Of a DNA stretch of 64,000 bases, positions 1-10,553 are shown in pieces. The number at the start of each line of letters is the position of its first letter. The stretch's first letter is position 1. The stretch is from Apodemus sylvaticus (Eukaryota; Chordata; Mammalia; Rodentia; Muridae), in assembly GCF_947179515.1 (NCBI RefSeq), contig NC_067473.1:94247850-94311849 (forward strand). The letters are read 5' to 3'. Made by a program: the position numbers and the translations under genes. The notes beneath the pieces were generated by a model. It searched no databases and was not told where the DNA came from. It saw nothing but the letters and a program-made list of their open reading frames with translations.

Positions 1-61
1 GGGCATTAAGTCCATTGATGTTAAGAGATATTAAGGAATAGTGATTGTTACTTCCTATCAT
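1..61 (-). CDS. L1 ORF2 N-terminal fragment (endonuclease start)
   Basis: The ATG on the minus strand at 61-59 begins MIGSNNHYSLISLNINGLNA, the standard start of murine L1 ORF2. It includes the Asn of the first endonuclease motif (SLNINGLN). About 20 codons are in the window. Integrity of the rest is unknown. Confidence 0.85.
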   Translation of the reverse strand, partial: MIGSNNHYSLISLNINGLNA

Positions 62-120
62 TTTTGACGTTATTTTTTAAATTTGAATGCTTAACTTCTT
101 TTGGGTTTGATGAAATGTTA

Positions 121-1392
121 CTATCTTGCTTTTTCCAGGGTGAAGTTTCCCTCCTTGTATTGGTGTTGTCCTCCTATTATCCTTTTTAGGGCCGGGTTTG
201 TGGATAGATATTGGGTAAACTTGGTTTTGTCATGAAATATCTTAGTTTCTCCATCTATGGTGATTGAGAGTTTTGCTGGATATAGTAGTTTTGGTTGGCA
301 TTTGTGTTCTCTTAGAGTCTGCATGAGATCTGCCCAGGACCTTCTAGCCTTCATAGTCTCAGGTGAAAAGTCTGCTGTGATTCTGATAGGTCTTCCTTTA
401 TATGTTACTTGGCCTTTTTCTCTTACTGCCTTTAGTATTCTTTCTTTGTTTAGAACATTTGGTGTTTTGATTATTATGTGACGGGAAGTATTTCTGTTCT
501 GGTCCAGTCTGTTTGGAGTTCTGTAGGCTTCTTGTATATTCATGGGCATCTCTCTCTTTAGGTTAGGGAAGTTTTCTTCCATAATTTTATTGAAGATATT
601 TGCTGGCCCTTTAAGTTGTAAATCTTCACTCTCATCTATGCCTATAATCCTTAGGTTTGGTCTTCTCATTGTGTCCTGGATTTCCTGGATATTTTGGGTT
701 ACAAGCTTTTTGCATTTTGCATTTTCTTTAACTGTTGAGTCCATGGTTTCTATGGAATCTTCAGCATCTGAGATTCTTTCTTCTATCTCTTGTATTCTGT
801 TGTTGATATTTGTATCTCTGTCCCCTGATTTCTTCCCAAGGCTTTCTATCTCCAAAGTTGTCTCCCTTTGAGTTTTCTTAGTTGTTTCTACTTCTGATTT
901 TAGATCCTGGATGGTTTTGCTTAGCTCCTTCACTTGCATGTTTGTGTTTTCCTGTAATTCTTTAAGAGATTTTTGTGTTCTCTCTTTCATGAGCTCAGCC
1001 TGTTGACCAAAGTTCTCCTGTATTTCTTTAAGAGATTTTTGTGTTTCGTCTTTCATGACCTCAGCCTGTTGAGCAAAGTTCTCCTGTATTTCTTTAAGTG
1101 TTTTTTGCATTTCCTCCTTGTTGGCTTTTGTATTCTCCTGGATTTCTTTCAATGATTTTTGTGTTTCCCTTGCAAGGGCTTCTACCTTTTGATCCATTGT
1201 CTCCTGAATTTCTTTATGTATGACCTTCATGTGTTCCTGTACCAGCATCATGACCAGTGATTTTAAATCCAAATCTTGTTTTACTGGTGTGATGGGGTAT
1301 CCAGGACATGTTGGTAGAGGAGAATTGGGTTCAGATGTTGCCATATTGCCTTGATTTCTGTTAGTGACGTTCCTGCGTTTGCCTTTTGCCAT
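121..1392 (-). CDS. L1 ORF1 protein (RNA-binding chaperone), intact 423 aa
   Basis: ORF1p coats L1 RNA in cytoplasmic particles and acts as a nucleic-acid chaperone for target-primed reverse transcription. The frame is uninterrupted from MAKGKRRN to the C-terminal EKAR. Residues about 1-45 are a basic, Pro/Ser-rich N-terminus. Residues about 50-215 are a coiled coil built from repeated ETQKSLKEIQEN-type units. Residues about 245-330 are the RRM (LRIIGIDESEDLQLKGPANI), followed by the C-terminal domain with TYKGRPIRI and SPETMKARR. It is 22 residues longer than the 401-aa copy at 30888-32093, because one coiled-coil unit is duplicated (66-bp period starting at 961 and 1027). The start is the ATG next to the 5' UTR shared with sister copies. 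Being intact does not prove that it is expressed. Confidence 0.93.
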   Translation of the reverse strand: MAKGKRRNVTNRNQGNMATSEPNSPLPTCPGYPITPVKQDLDLKSLVMMLVQEHMKVIHKEIQETMDQKVEALARETQKSLKEIQENTKANKEEMQKTLKEIQENFAQQAEVMKDETQKSLKEIQENFGQQAELMKERTQKSLKELQENTNMQVKELSKTIQDLKSEVETTKKTQRETTLEIESLGKKSGDRDTNINNRIQEIEERISDAEDSIETMDSTVKENAKCKKLVTQNIQEIQDTMRRPNLRIIGIDESEDLQLKGPANIFNKIMEENFPNLKREMPMNIQEAYRTPNRLDQNRNTSRHIIIKTPNVLNKERILKAVREKGQVTYKGRPIRITADFSPETMKARRSWADLMQTLREHKCQPKLLYPAKLSITIDGETKIFHDKTKFTQYLSTNPALKRIIGGQHQYKEGNFTLEKAR

Positions 1393-2611
1393 CTAGATCT
1401 CACTGGTGTTAGTTTATCTTGTCAGTGCTGGACTCACCAGTGCAAGCTGCCCCTTCCCAGTTGGCCTCTGGTGCACAGCTTACCTCCTGCACTGCTTGTA
1501 GACAGTGTGCTGCTGCCCAGGCTGTTCAGATCCTAAAGCAGGCACCCGAAGGCTCCCGCTGGGGCCCGCTGGATTCACTGGAGCACACTGACTTCTCCCA
1601 GCTGGCCGCCCGGAAGCCCAGCTAGCCACTTGCAGGACTTGGAGATGTAATGCTGCCGCCCAGACTGATCTGGATCCGGAAGCGGAGAGAGTAGAGCTAA
1701 GGGCTTCTGCCTGAGGCCTTGCCCCAGATTGTGTCTGTGGAGCAGATGGAGCCCGTGTGCACTCCCAGGGAGTGCCGACGGTGTATGCTACTGTGACCTC
1801 CCCTGAGTACCGCTCACTCCGCTGGGCAGCCGATCTGCCAACCGGGCTATCGCACACAAGGTTAGCCTGGCCGCCCAGTCCCTGAGTCCAGGCAAAAGCC
1901 TGGGAGGCCAAGGTCCGAGCAAAGTTCCCCTACGGCTTTGACTGTTAATTGGGTTTGCCAGGTGACAGGATGGCGGGCATGTGCGCCCGCGCTCCCTGAA
2001 AGCGCCGGGAGAGTCTGCTTTGCTAACAATCACCTGGGCGGGTTGACTCACAGATGGCCCACCAAGCCGCCCAGTTCTTGGGGTCAGTCCTGTGCCTTTT
2101 GGGGCCTGGACCCCCGCTTTGTTAGCCTTAGGCTATGCCTGTTACAGGTCTGCCCGCCTGAGCTCTCTGTCGTCCTGCAGGCAAAATGGCGGCGGCGCGC
2201 TCGCAGGCCTGGGCAAAAAACCTCCTGGTTGGGTTGGCACCCCGATGGCCCCCCGACCCGCCCAGGGCCTGGGTGCAGGCCAACGCCCGTCAGGCTCAGA
2301 CCACCGCGGTGTTGGCCTCGGATTATGTTTGTGTACCTCAGTCTGTCCGATTCCTGGAGTACGGAACCAAGATGGATCCTCCTCTCCTGACTGGTGGGAG
2401 GCCGAGTTCTGAAGTGGCCTCCGTGCAGGAAAGGCGCCGCACAACTGCAGCTGCTTGCTGTCCGGCTGGTCAGCGAAGGTCAGTGGTCGTGGGCGCAGGG
2501 CCTAACTGGACCCTGTGACGCCTTGGTTCCACTGCTGATGGCCCTTCAGCTGGAGCAGCCACTGCTGCCGCTGCTGCCGCTGCCGCCGCCGCTGCCGCCG
2601 CCGCCCCTCCT
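1393..2611 (-). promoter_or_regulatory. L1 5' UTR (internal promoter region)
   Basis: This 1.2-kb, CpG- and GC-rich stretch lies directly upstream of ORF1. It aligns with the 5' UTRs at 20955-21476 (shorter) and 29321-30887 (longer, with duplications). The L1 5' UTR is known to hold an internal RNA polymerase II promoter. Several antisense ORFs run through it, but they are not conserved between copies and were not called. Confidence 0.85.
2541..2606. repeat. CGG/CAG-type trinucleotide tract at the L1 5' end
   Basis: The plus strand reads as interrupted CTGCTGCCG and CCGCCGCTG units. On the L1 sense strand this is a GGCGGCGGCAGC-like tract at the extreme 5' end. The copy at 18186-21476 has a shorter form (21453-21476). 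The L1 at 29321 lacks it. Confidence 0.85.
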
Positions 2612-3440
2612 CTGTCTTCTTGACTTAGACATTTCACCTAGGAAATGGCTCTGCCACATAATTGTTGGGTTTACAAGTTTTATTGATGGTTGTTGTAATG
2701 AAAGACATACTTGTGGGAATATGCCTGTGAAGTAGCCTGACAACTGTAGGTTGTACTTAGTTTTCGGTGTGTATGCAATTGTATTCTGTGTAATTCTTCA
2801 ATTGTAATCAACATCAACAAAGTCTGCAAGTGTCCCAATCCTTTGAAATCTGAGGTTTGCCCACCTACTGAGATTTGGTTCTTCTCACACTTTGTATCTT
2901 ATCTGCACAAAGTCAGGTTCAGGGCAGGATGATTCTCAAGCTGTGGAGGATCCACATTCCTCTGTGTCTTAGGGTGCCTGTGGGATCACAGAGGGACATG
3001 ATGGTTTGGTGAATGAGAATACAATACTGATCAGGTGCCCTCTATGAAGAAGTAAAAGAGTAAGAACTTTACAGTAGCTCCTCACAATACCTGTGAGGGA
3101 AAACACATCAGCAACAAAGACTCCTGGGACACCTATAAGAAGTCTAGGAATATAGCTGTTACTTGTATACTCTGACAGACACAGCAGTTGCTTTTGCATG
3201 CAAGTTGTTCTCATAAAGAAAATCAAGGTATAGACTCAGAGCACTTCATAATTTTATTGCAATGCCATGTGATTTGTTTAAGTACCTTAGTATCTTCATG
3301 ATGTTTCATTTCTCTGCAGGGATTTTTCTAGATACTCCTAATGAACAGTATTCATTCTTCACTCTAACTATTGTGTAAGCTAACAGGTACCCCTCATCAG
3401 TTTTTGTTTTGGAGGTCTCCAAGGTCTTCACGATGCTATC
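2612..3440. other. Gene-free sequence, not recognised
   Basis: About 830 bp of moderately AT-rich DNA between the L1 5' end and the TCTA microsatellite. A minus-strand ORF of 85 codons at 2969-3226 shows no family resemblance or codon signal. I identify no repeat here. Confidence 0.5.
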
Positions 3441-3735
3441 TTGAATCAATGAATCTATCTGTCTGTCTATCTGTCTGCATCTCAATCATCTATCTAACTA
3501 CTTACTTAACATCTATCTATGTAACTATCAATGTAACTATTTACGTATCTATGTATCTATTTATGTATCTATGTATCTATTTATGTATCTATGTATCTAT
3601 GTATCTAAGTATCTATGTATCTATGTATCTATATATCTATGTATCTATGTATCTATCTTTCTCTGTATCTATGTATTTATCTATCCATCTATCTATTTAT
3701 CATCTATTTTCCTATCTATTTCTCTCTTTCTCTAC
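3441..3735. repeat. Imperfect (TCTA/TATG)n tetranucleotide microsatellite
   Basis: About 290 bp built from TCTA, TCTG and TATG tetramers, with a higher-order pattern (TATCTATTTATG recurring around 3540-3600). ORFs rich in Tyr, Ile and Ser across it are artefacts of the repeat. Confidence 0.95.
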
Positions 3736-5499
3736 AATTACATACATGTATACCATTTTACTATTTCTATCCTTTAGCCTCTTCCTACTCATGCTGACCT
3801 CATCTTCTCCAATTGGTATTCCCTCTACTTTCATGTCTTTACTTCCAGAGAGCTACAGATGCTTATGATCATGATTTAAATGCAAGTCTAGTCATTTTTT
3901 TAAGGAAGTCATTTCTTTAAATAAGCCTGCCCCATCATTTATTGAAGAGATTCTCTCCCTCTTTCTTTCCTTTCCTTCTCTATGCATCCCTCCCTCCCCC
4001 TTTTTATCCAGCTCTCCCTTCCACTTCACTATCATGGAATTTAAAAAGCAACTTTCCTCCACACTTAAAGATTTCTGTCGTAATATGGGTTTCTCTACAT
4101 TATTAATAGTTAACAAAAGTTGAACATTTATATGTTCAATTAATGCTTTCTTAATTGATTGAGTAACAGATCCTCCAAAATATAATGAACACAGGTGACA
4201 AACACTGAAAATGATTGGAACGTGAGTCATGAATTTTAATGAATAATGAGAATTACAACAAACATGTGCCATGCAAAAAGCTGTGAGAACCTCAGAGAGT
4301 AGATGGAGACAGGATTTCAATTGAGGCACTTGATTTTACTGCAAAATAATGGAGAAATGGAACTGATATATTTTATTTCATATGTTATAAGAATACATTG
4401 AATTTAACAACTTTTGGGGACAATTGGAAACTATTGATGTACATATGCACACACTTTTGTAACAGAAAAATAGAATACATAAAGAAATGTTTGTTATAAA
4501 GAAAATATTTCAGAATCTACAAAGAGACTAATGTTTTCATAAAATAAAATGTTCATTATCCTTCATTTCCTTTAACTAATCATCAAGAAATAAAATCATA
4601 GTGAACCTTAATGATCTACATTTTATCATAATATTTTATATGTTGGTTTTTAGAACATACCTCAGTCTTTTTAGAAGAAGGGACATGGCCTAAAATATAA
4701 AGTATGCTATACAACAATGTATATAAATAAAAAATATAATTGTATTTTACATCTTTTTAACCAAAACCAAGTTAGATATTAATTGAAGAAATACACAATT
4801 AAGGAAATATAAATAATAAATTCTAATGAAGAAAAAGTAACATATAACTAAAGAAGAACATTTAATTGATAAAAATAAATTGAAATAAAAATAAAATTGA
4901 GAAACATGATTGTCACATAGTTCTTGTTCTACACATCATGTATTTTTTTTTTACATACAGGTGTCCTGGGAATCTTTCCTTGACTGTACCATATGTGAGA
5001 GGTTAAGCCACTGTTTGGAAAAGTGTATTATAATCAGTGTCATATGCTTGCTGTTTAAACTTATATCTCAGTTTTGAGGGTTTAGATTTTCTGTTTTGCT
5101 TATTTCATTGTTTTTTGCCAGACTCACTTTAATTTCTTAAATAAGATATTTTCCAGATTAAAAGACACCTTATTGATATGTATTTGAAATGAGAAAAGCT
5201 GATGTGTTTATTATAAACCCCCTGATGAGTGTGTCACTCTCACTACAGTCACTGCTATAACTCTCTCTCAGCTACAGTGCCTTCACTCCATCCTATCAAC
5301 TGATTCTGCTGTTCTGTCTACATTCATTTTGCTTAGGCAGACAGTTTTTATTTAGAAATAATGTCCATTTTAAGATTGTGAAAATGAATTGTGTATTTAT
5401 TGTACTCTAAAGCATTTTGGTATTAGACACTTTGGGTGAATCAATTCTATACAACAAAGATTATACAATGTAGAAAGATTTACTAAAATGGGACAGGGA
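3736..5499. other. AT-rich gene-free stretch
   Basis: No gene is recognised. The first 150 bp (CCTCTTCCTACTCATGCTGA region) resembles common rodent repeat sequence but could not be classed. 4330-4960 is very AT-rich. A 145-codon minus ORF at 3892-4329 has low-complexity Lys/Glu content and no recognisable domain. Confidence 0.5.
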
Positions 5500-5697
5500 C
5501 TAGAGATGTTCCTCATCAGTTCAGAGCATTTGTTCTTCTCTCAGCAAACCTGGCTTATGATCTCAGGAACTCCATGGCCACACAACAGTGTATGAGTCTT
5601 CTTCCATGAGATCAAATGCCCTATTATGGCCTCCAGTGGCACCATGGGGCACATACATATGCAGACAAAACATAAATATAAGTAAAATTTTAAATGT
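5500..5697 (+). repeat. Divergent B3/B2-like SINE
   Basis: The order of landmarks is that of a B3 element. A tRNA-like head (GGGACTAGAGATGTTCCTCATCAG) is followed by a B-box-like area, then a GCCTCCAGTGGCACC stretch, then CATACATATGCAGACAAAACA and an A-rich tail. Heavy divergence shows it is old. Confidence 0.7.
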
Positions 5698-6340
5698 TTT
5701 TTTCTCATATATTACAACCCAATCACAGTTTCCCCTACCTCAAATGCTCCCATTCCCTCCACTCTGCCATACTTACATCTCCCTATGATCCACTCCTCCT
5801 CAGTTTCCCTAAAGGAAACAGAAGACCCTTCAGAGATATCAACAGAACAGTTGTTATAAGACTAGCCATATATCCTCGTTTCAAGGTTAGACAAGACAAC
5901 TCAGTAGGAGTAAAAAAGATCACAAGAGCATAAAACAAGTCTGAGACAAACCTCACACTCACATTGTTAGGAGTCTAAGAAGAGCACCATGCTCACAACC
6001 CTATCATTTATGTAGAGAACCTAGTTCAGACCCACACAGATTTCAATGTCTGTCTCTTCAGTCACTTCAGTGTCTGTGAGTTTGTATGATCCCTGCCTTA
6101 TTGATTCTGTGTGCTGTGTTCTTACAATGTCCTGGACTCCTCTCATGCTACAATCCATTCTCTCTTCTGTGGGGCTTCTTGAGCTCTACTAATTTTTATG
6201 TTTTGGACTTGTCATTTTCCTCCATGAGTTGCTGATTGAAGCTTCTTCAATGACAATGGACTAGTCTCTAATCTTTGAGCACAACAGAATATTATTAGGA
6301 ATCATTTCATTGACTTTTTCTTCTGTTTTCTTTATAGTTA
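5698..6340 (-). repeat. Probable Lx-type L1 3'-UTR relic, left part
   Basis: The sequence resembles old murine (Lx) L1 3' UTR in reverse: pyrimidine-rich start, then CTCAGTAGGAG, GTTAGGAGTC and TGTGGGGCTTCTTGAGCTC landmarks. The segment at 8932-9090 looks like its continuation, so the L1 at 6345-8931 would have inserted within it. The family call is from memory of Lx 3' UTRs and is tentative. Confidence 0.4.
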
Positions 6341-6695
6341 CTCCTGTTGTTGTTAATTAGATATATTCTTTATTTACATTTCAAATGATCTCCCCCTTTC
6401 TGATTCCCCCTACCTGAAAGTTCCATAAGCCCTCTCCCCTCCCCCTCTTCCCCAATCAACCCCCTCCCACTTCCCTGTTCTGGTATTCCCCTATAGTGCT
6501 TCATAGTGCCTTTCCTGTACCAGGGGCCTCTCCTTCCTTCTCCTTAGGCATCATTTGATATGTGAAATGTGTCTTGGGTATTCCAAGCTTCTGGGCTAAT
6601 ATCCACTTATCGGTGAGTGCATACCATATGTGTTCTTTTGTTTTTGGATTATCTCACTTATGATGGTATGTTCTAGTTCCACCCATTTGCCTAAG

Positions 6696-7577
6696 TGCCA
6701 CGGACCACCCCAGCCAGGTATGGGGGTCCCTGGGATGTGGGTTCTCAAAGACAGGTGGGTAAGGATTTGGTGGTGACAAACAGAAACAAACACAGAGGCA
6801 GTTTGAATCTGCCTGTATTTTGTAGTTCTCAAGCAAGGGTTTTATACATAAAGAAACAGTTTTTTCAACACTGAAAAGCTCTGCTCAGTGAAGCAGTACA
6901 AGAGGACGGACATTACAATAATTATTCGGCACAGCAAAGTACAAAATCATTCAAATATTACAACTTAAAAAAGATATATTCAATGAGGCAGCCAGGTAGA
7001 ATGGATATTGTTAATGATCTTCAAAACACAAAAATAATCCAGGCTAGTGGCAAATTTCCAAAAATAAACTAATAAATTTTTATGATCAGCTACTATTTAA
7101 CTTCTAGTTCCTGCTCTTCTATTACTCTTCAAAATATAAATGTAAACTATTTTAATTCTCTTCTATTAACAGCTCTCTTAAACAATATACCCAAACCTAC
7201 TTCTGATGAAACACACGCAGCCATACAAAGTGTTATTGTTGGGATGTTTATATTTATCAATATTATTTCATAAATGATTTATAAAGTGAAGCACTGTTTA
7301 CTCTGAGATAATGTAATAGTTAATGAGTCCATCTTAAGAGATGGTTTTGTACCCATCATACTTGCTCAAGATCTTAGCCTAGGCTATCAGGAACATCTTG
7401 TAAATGACAAAAGGAATAGGAAACATATGACAGATAAGTTGCCAAGAGAACTACAACTCAGTAATTTTTCTCTGGCAAAGAGGTCCACAACCGGTTCCAG
7501 GAGACCTCCCCCTGTTGAGGTCAAAAACCTCAGTCTGTGGAACTTGTCACATAGATCCAACTGGAGGTGGTATGGCA
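6696..7577 (-). mobile_element. Solo LTR of an endogenous retrovirus, 882 bp, 6-bp TSD
   Basis: The segment starts TGCCACGG and ends TATGGCA (TG...CA). It is flanked by the same 6 bp, CCTAAG, at 6690-6695 and 7578-7583. The L1 reading is continuous when the segment is removed. A 6-bp duplication is usual for class II (beta-like) rodent ERVs. Minus orientation is inferred from a TATAAAACCC box on that strand at 6847-6838. No internal retroviral sequence is present, as expected after LTR-LTR recombination. The family name was not determined. Confidence 0.88.
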
Positions 7578-7724
7578 CCTAAGAATTTCATGATTTCATT
7601 GCTTTTAATAGCTGAGTAGTATTCCATTGTGTAAATATAGCCACATTTTCTGTATCCATCCCTCCACTGAGGGATATCTGGGTTCTTTCCAGCTTCTGGC
7701 TATTATAAATAGAGCTGCTATGAA

Positions 7725-8931
7725 CTTTAAGTCTCTGAAGAAAGAAATAGAAGAAGGCCTCAGAAGATGGAAAAATCTTCCATGCTTGTGGGTTGGCAGG
7801 AATAATATAGTAAAAATGGCCATCTTGCCAAAAGCAATATACAGATTCAATGCAATCCCCATCCAAATCCTAACTCATTCCTTTGTGCACTTAGGAAGAG
7901 CAATCTCAAATTCATCTGGAATAATAAAAAACCCAGAATAGCTAAAACTATTCTCAACAGTAAAGAGACTTCTGGGAGAATCAGTATCCCCAACTTTAAG
8001 CAGTACTACAGAGCAATAGCCTTAAAAACTGCAAGGTACTGGTACAGTGACAAACAGGTACATTAATGGAATAGAATTGAAGACCCAGAAATGAATCCAC
8101 ACACCTATGGTCACTTGATCTTTAACATGGAGCTAAAAATAAATCTTTTTATCCATTGGAAAAAAGATAGGCTTTTCAACAAATGGTGCTGGTTCAACTG
8201 GTGGCTAGCATTCAGAAGAATGCAAATTGATCTATTCTTATCTCCTTGTACTAAGCTCAAGTCGAAGTGGATCAAGGACCTTTCCATAAAATCAGATACA
8301 CTGAAACTAATAGAAAAGAGGGAAAGAGCCTTGAGCACATGGGCACAGGGGAAAACTTCTTGAACAGAACACCAATGGGACCTCACAAAATTGCAAAGTT
8401 TCTGTAAGGCAAAGGACACTGTCAGTAGGACAAAACAGCAACCAACAAATTGGGAAAAGAACTTTACCAACCCTATATCCAACACAGGGCTAATATCTAA
8501 TATATACAAAGAACTCAAAAAGTTAGAATCCAGAGAGTCAAATAACTGTATTAAAAATTGGGGTACAGAGCTAAAAATAATTTTCACCTGAAGAATATCG
8601 AATGGTTGAGAAACACCTAAAGAAACGTTTGACATCCTTAGTTATCAGGGAAATGCAAATCAAAATAACCCTGAGACTTCACCTCAAACAAGTCAGAATG
8701 GCTAAGATCAAAAACTCAGGAGACAGCAGGTACTGGCAAGGTTGTGCAGAAAGAAGAACATTCCTCCATTGCTGGTGGGATTGCAAGCTGGTACAACCAC
8801 TCTGGATATCAGTCTGGCAGTTGCTCAGAAAACTAGGCATGATATTACCAGAGGACACAGATATAGCACTCCTGGGCATATACCCCGAGGATTCCCCAGC
8901 ATGTAATAAGGACACATGCTCCACTATATTA
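7725..8931 (+). pseudogene. L1 ORF2 fragment (RT thumb to C-terminus), inverted part
   Basis: Reading on the plus strand, fragments match ORF2 from FKSLKKEIEEGLRRWKN through IVKMAILPKAIYRFNAIP to the Cys-rich C-terminal area (GCAERRTFLHCWWDCKLV). The frame is broken several times (7941, 8363, 8591). It belongs to the 5'-inverted L1 at 6345-8931 and has no coding capacity. Confidence 0.9.
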
Positions 8932-9090
8932 CAACTGTTTACATCTTTAGGCTATTTAGCCTCTGATTCCTGGCTATCCCCACAGTGTTAGACATCGACT
9001 TCCTCTAGTGGTTTGGGCCTTAGGTCAGAACAACCATTGTTTGGCTACTAAACCAAGGTCTATGCCAAAGTTAAGGAAGGATATCTTTTT
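8932..9090 (-). repeat. Probable Lx-type L1 3'-UTR relic, right part
   Basis: Landmarks such as TGGTTTGGGCCTTAGGTCAG and CCATTGTTTGGCTACTAAAC resemble the Lx 3' UTR in reverse. This is likely the continuation of 5698-6340 on the far side of the inserted L1. Confidence 0.4.
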
Positions 9091-9098
9091 TTTCAGAG

Positions 9099-9252
9099 TT
9101 GAAGATTCTTCTTCTTTTTCTTCTTCTTCTTCTTCTTCTTCTTCTTCTTCTTCTTCTTCTTCTTCTTCTTCTTCTTCTTCTTCTTCTTCTTCTTCTTCTT
9201 CTTCTTCTTGTTTGTCTTCTTCTTCTTCTATTATTATTATTATTATTATTAT
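9099..9252. repeat. Compound (TTC)n-(TTA)n microsatellite at an L1 tail
   Basis: About 35 TTC units, one TTGTTTG interruption, a few more TTC, then about 9 TTA units. It directly precedes the reversed 3' end of the L1 at 9253-9812, so it sits where that element's poly(A) tail should be. The poly-Ser and poly-Leu ORFs over it are repeat artefacts. Confidence 0.97.
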
Positions 9253-9812
9253 TTTCTAAATTCTTTGTTTACATTCCCAATGTTTTCCCCTTTCCGGTTC
9301 TCCCCTCCCCATATGTCCCATATGCCTTCTCTCTACCCATTATCTAATCACCTCCCTCCATTTTCTTGGTCCTGGTACTCCCCTACAATGCAGGATCAGG
9401 CCTTTCCAAGATCAGGGCCATCTCCTTACTTTTTCATGGGAGTCATTTGATATTCGACTTTCGTCTTGGGTATTCAGAGCTTCTGGGCTAATTAACATCC
9501 ACTTATCAGTGATTGCATTCCATGTGTATTCTTTTGTGATTGGGTTACCTCACTTAGGATGATATTTTCCAGTTCTAACCATTTGCCTAAAAATTTCATG
9601 AATTCATTGTTTTTAATTGCTGAGTAGTATTCCATTGTGGAAATATACCACATTTTCTGTATCCATTCCTCCATTAAGGGACATCTGGGTTGTTTCCAGC
9701 TTCTGGCTGTTATAAATAAGGCTGCTATGAACATAGTGGAGCATGTGTCCTTATATGCCCAGGAGTGGTATAGCAGGGTCCTACGGAAGTGTCATGCCTA
9801 ATTTTCTGAGGA
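9253..9812 (-). mobile_element. 5'-truncated L1 (3' UTR and ORF2 end)
   Basis: On the minus strand, after the microsatellite-replaced tail, it carries the purine-rich L1 3' UTR and the ORF2 C-terminus. The C-terminal reading (MFIAALFITARSWKQPR to SLISGC) is at 9734-9492. About 24 bp are missing near 9755 compared with sister copies. Identity is lost at about 9812. Confidence 0.93.
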
Positions 9813-10001
9813 AAAAAGCCAGAGAAGCACTTTTAGTTTCAAAGCTATTTCATTTCTTGTTCTTTTGAGCCAAGAGACCCCAAACTAGAAACATAGAGGC
9901 TGGCTTTCAGAGAACAAAATGGATAAAGAGAAAGAATAAACTGAGTATTAGGGGTGGCCAGTGTGATAGTATTAGGAGATAAGAATGATAGTTTCCACCT
10001 G
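9813..10001. other. Unassigned 190-bp spacer between two L1 fragments
   Basis: This sequence is non-L1. It separates two minus-strand L1 pieces that are in the correct order but lack about 0.6 kb of ORF2 between them. It may be original genomic DNA between two insertions or filler at a deletion. Confidence 0.5.
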
Positions 10002-10553
10002 AAATACCATGCAGTTTTTAACACTATTGCTCTGTAGTATTGCTTGAGGTCAGGGATACTGATTCTCCCAGAATTTCTTTTGTTGTTGAGAATAATTTTA
10101 GCTATCCTGGGTTTTTTGCTATTCTAGATGAATTTGAGAATTGCTCTTTCTAACTCTATGAAGAACTGAGTTGGGATTTTGATGGGGATTGCATTGAATC
10201 TGTAAATTGCTTTTGGCAAGATGGCCATTTTAACTATATTAATCCTGTCAATCAATGAGCATGGGAGACTTTTCCATTTTCTGAGGTCTTCTTCCATTTC
10301 CTTCTTCAGAGTCTTGAAGGTCTTGTCATACAGATCTTTCACTTGTTTGGTCAGAGTCACACCAATGTACTTTATAGTGTTTGTGGCTATTGTGAAGGGT
10401 GTCATTTCCCTAATTTCTTTCTCAGCCTGTTTATCCTTTTAGTATAGGAAGGCTACTGATTTGCTTGAGTTGATTTTATAACCTGCCACTTTGCTGAAGT
10501 TGTTTATCAGCTGTAGGAGTTCTCTAGTGGAGTTTTTGGGGTCACTTTACACC
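10002..10553 (-). mobile_element. L1 ORF2 internal fragment
   Basis: The minus strand reads ORF2 from just after the FADD catalytic motif (NSTRELLQLINNFS region) to TAWYWY. The longest open piece is 10405-10124 (MTPFTIATNTIKYIGV to AILKFI). There is no 3' UTR or tail. Confidence 0.9.

Larger units (their letters stand above)
1..2611 (-). mobile_element. Young L1, 5' portion (ORF2 start, ORF1, 5' UTR), cut by the window edge
   Basis: Reading the minus strand from 2611 down there is a GC-rich 5' UTR, a complete ORF1, a short inter-ORF spacer and the first codons of ORF2. The rest of the element lies outside the window. The order and sequence match the young L1 at 29321-36230 and the deleted copy at 18186-21476, so all three belong to one family. 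The 5' end is placed where the CGG/CTG-rich tract stops near 2606-2611. No target-site duplication can be tested because the 3' end is missing. Confidence 0.95.
6345..8931 (-). mobile_element. L1 with 5' inversion (twin priming), split by a later LTR
   Basis: The minus strand carries the L1 3' UTR and the ORF2 end (6345-6695 and 7584-7724). At about 7724 the sequence switches to L1 ORF2 on the plus strand, which runs to about 8931. The plus part ends at the L1 position ATGCTCCACTAT. The minus part begins at the next L1 position, TTCATAGCAGC, so the two halves are adjacent in L1. This is the signature of a twin-primed 5' inversion. The inversion joint shares GAAC with both halves. A TSD is only weakly visible (TTACTCCTGTTG near 6341, TTACAACTGTTT near 8932). 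Confidence 0.9.

Noticed and set aside
257..481. 73-74-codon ORF repeated on the antisense of ORF1 copies (also 19889, 31733, 57723)
   Set aside because: It is a shadow of the conserved ORF1 C-terminal domain; recurrence reflects repeat copies.
2969..3226. Minus ORF with LLIGVPGVF-like string suggesting a V-gene FR2/FR3
   Set aside because: No leader, no Cys or Trp at the right spacing and no RSS; resemblance is chance.
3371..3868. 165-codon Tyr/Ile/Ser-rich ORF
   Set aside because: Runs through the TCTA microsatellite and is periodic in all frames.
7387..7578. 63-codon ORF in the solo LTR
   Set aside because: Short, lies wholly in LTR sequence, no retroviral protein similarity recognised.
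9008..9347. Poly-Ser/poly-Leu ORFs
   Set aside because: Translation of the TTC/TTA microsatellite; no real coding signal.
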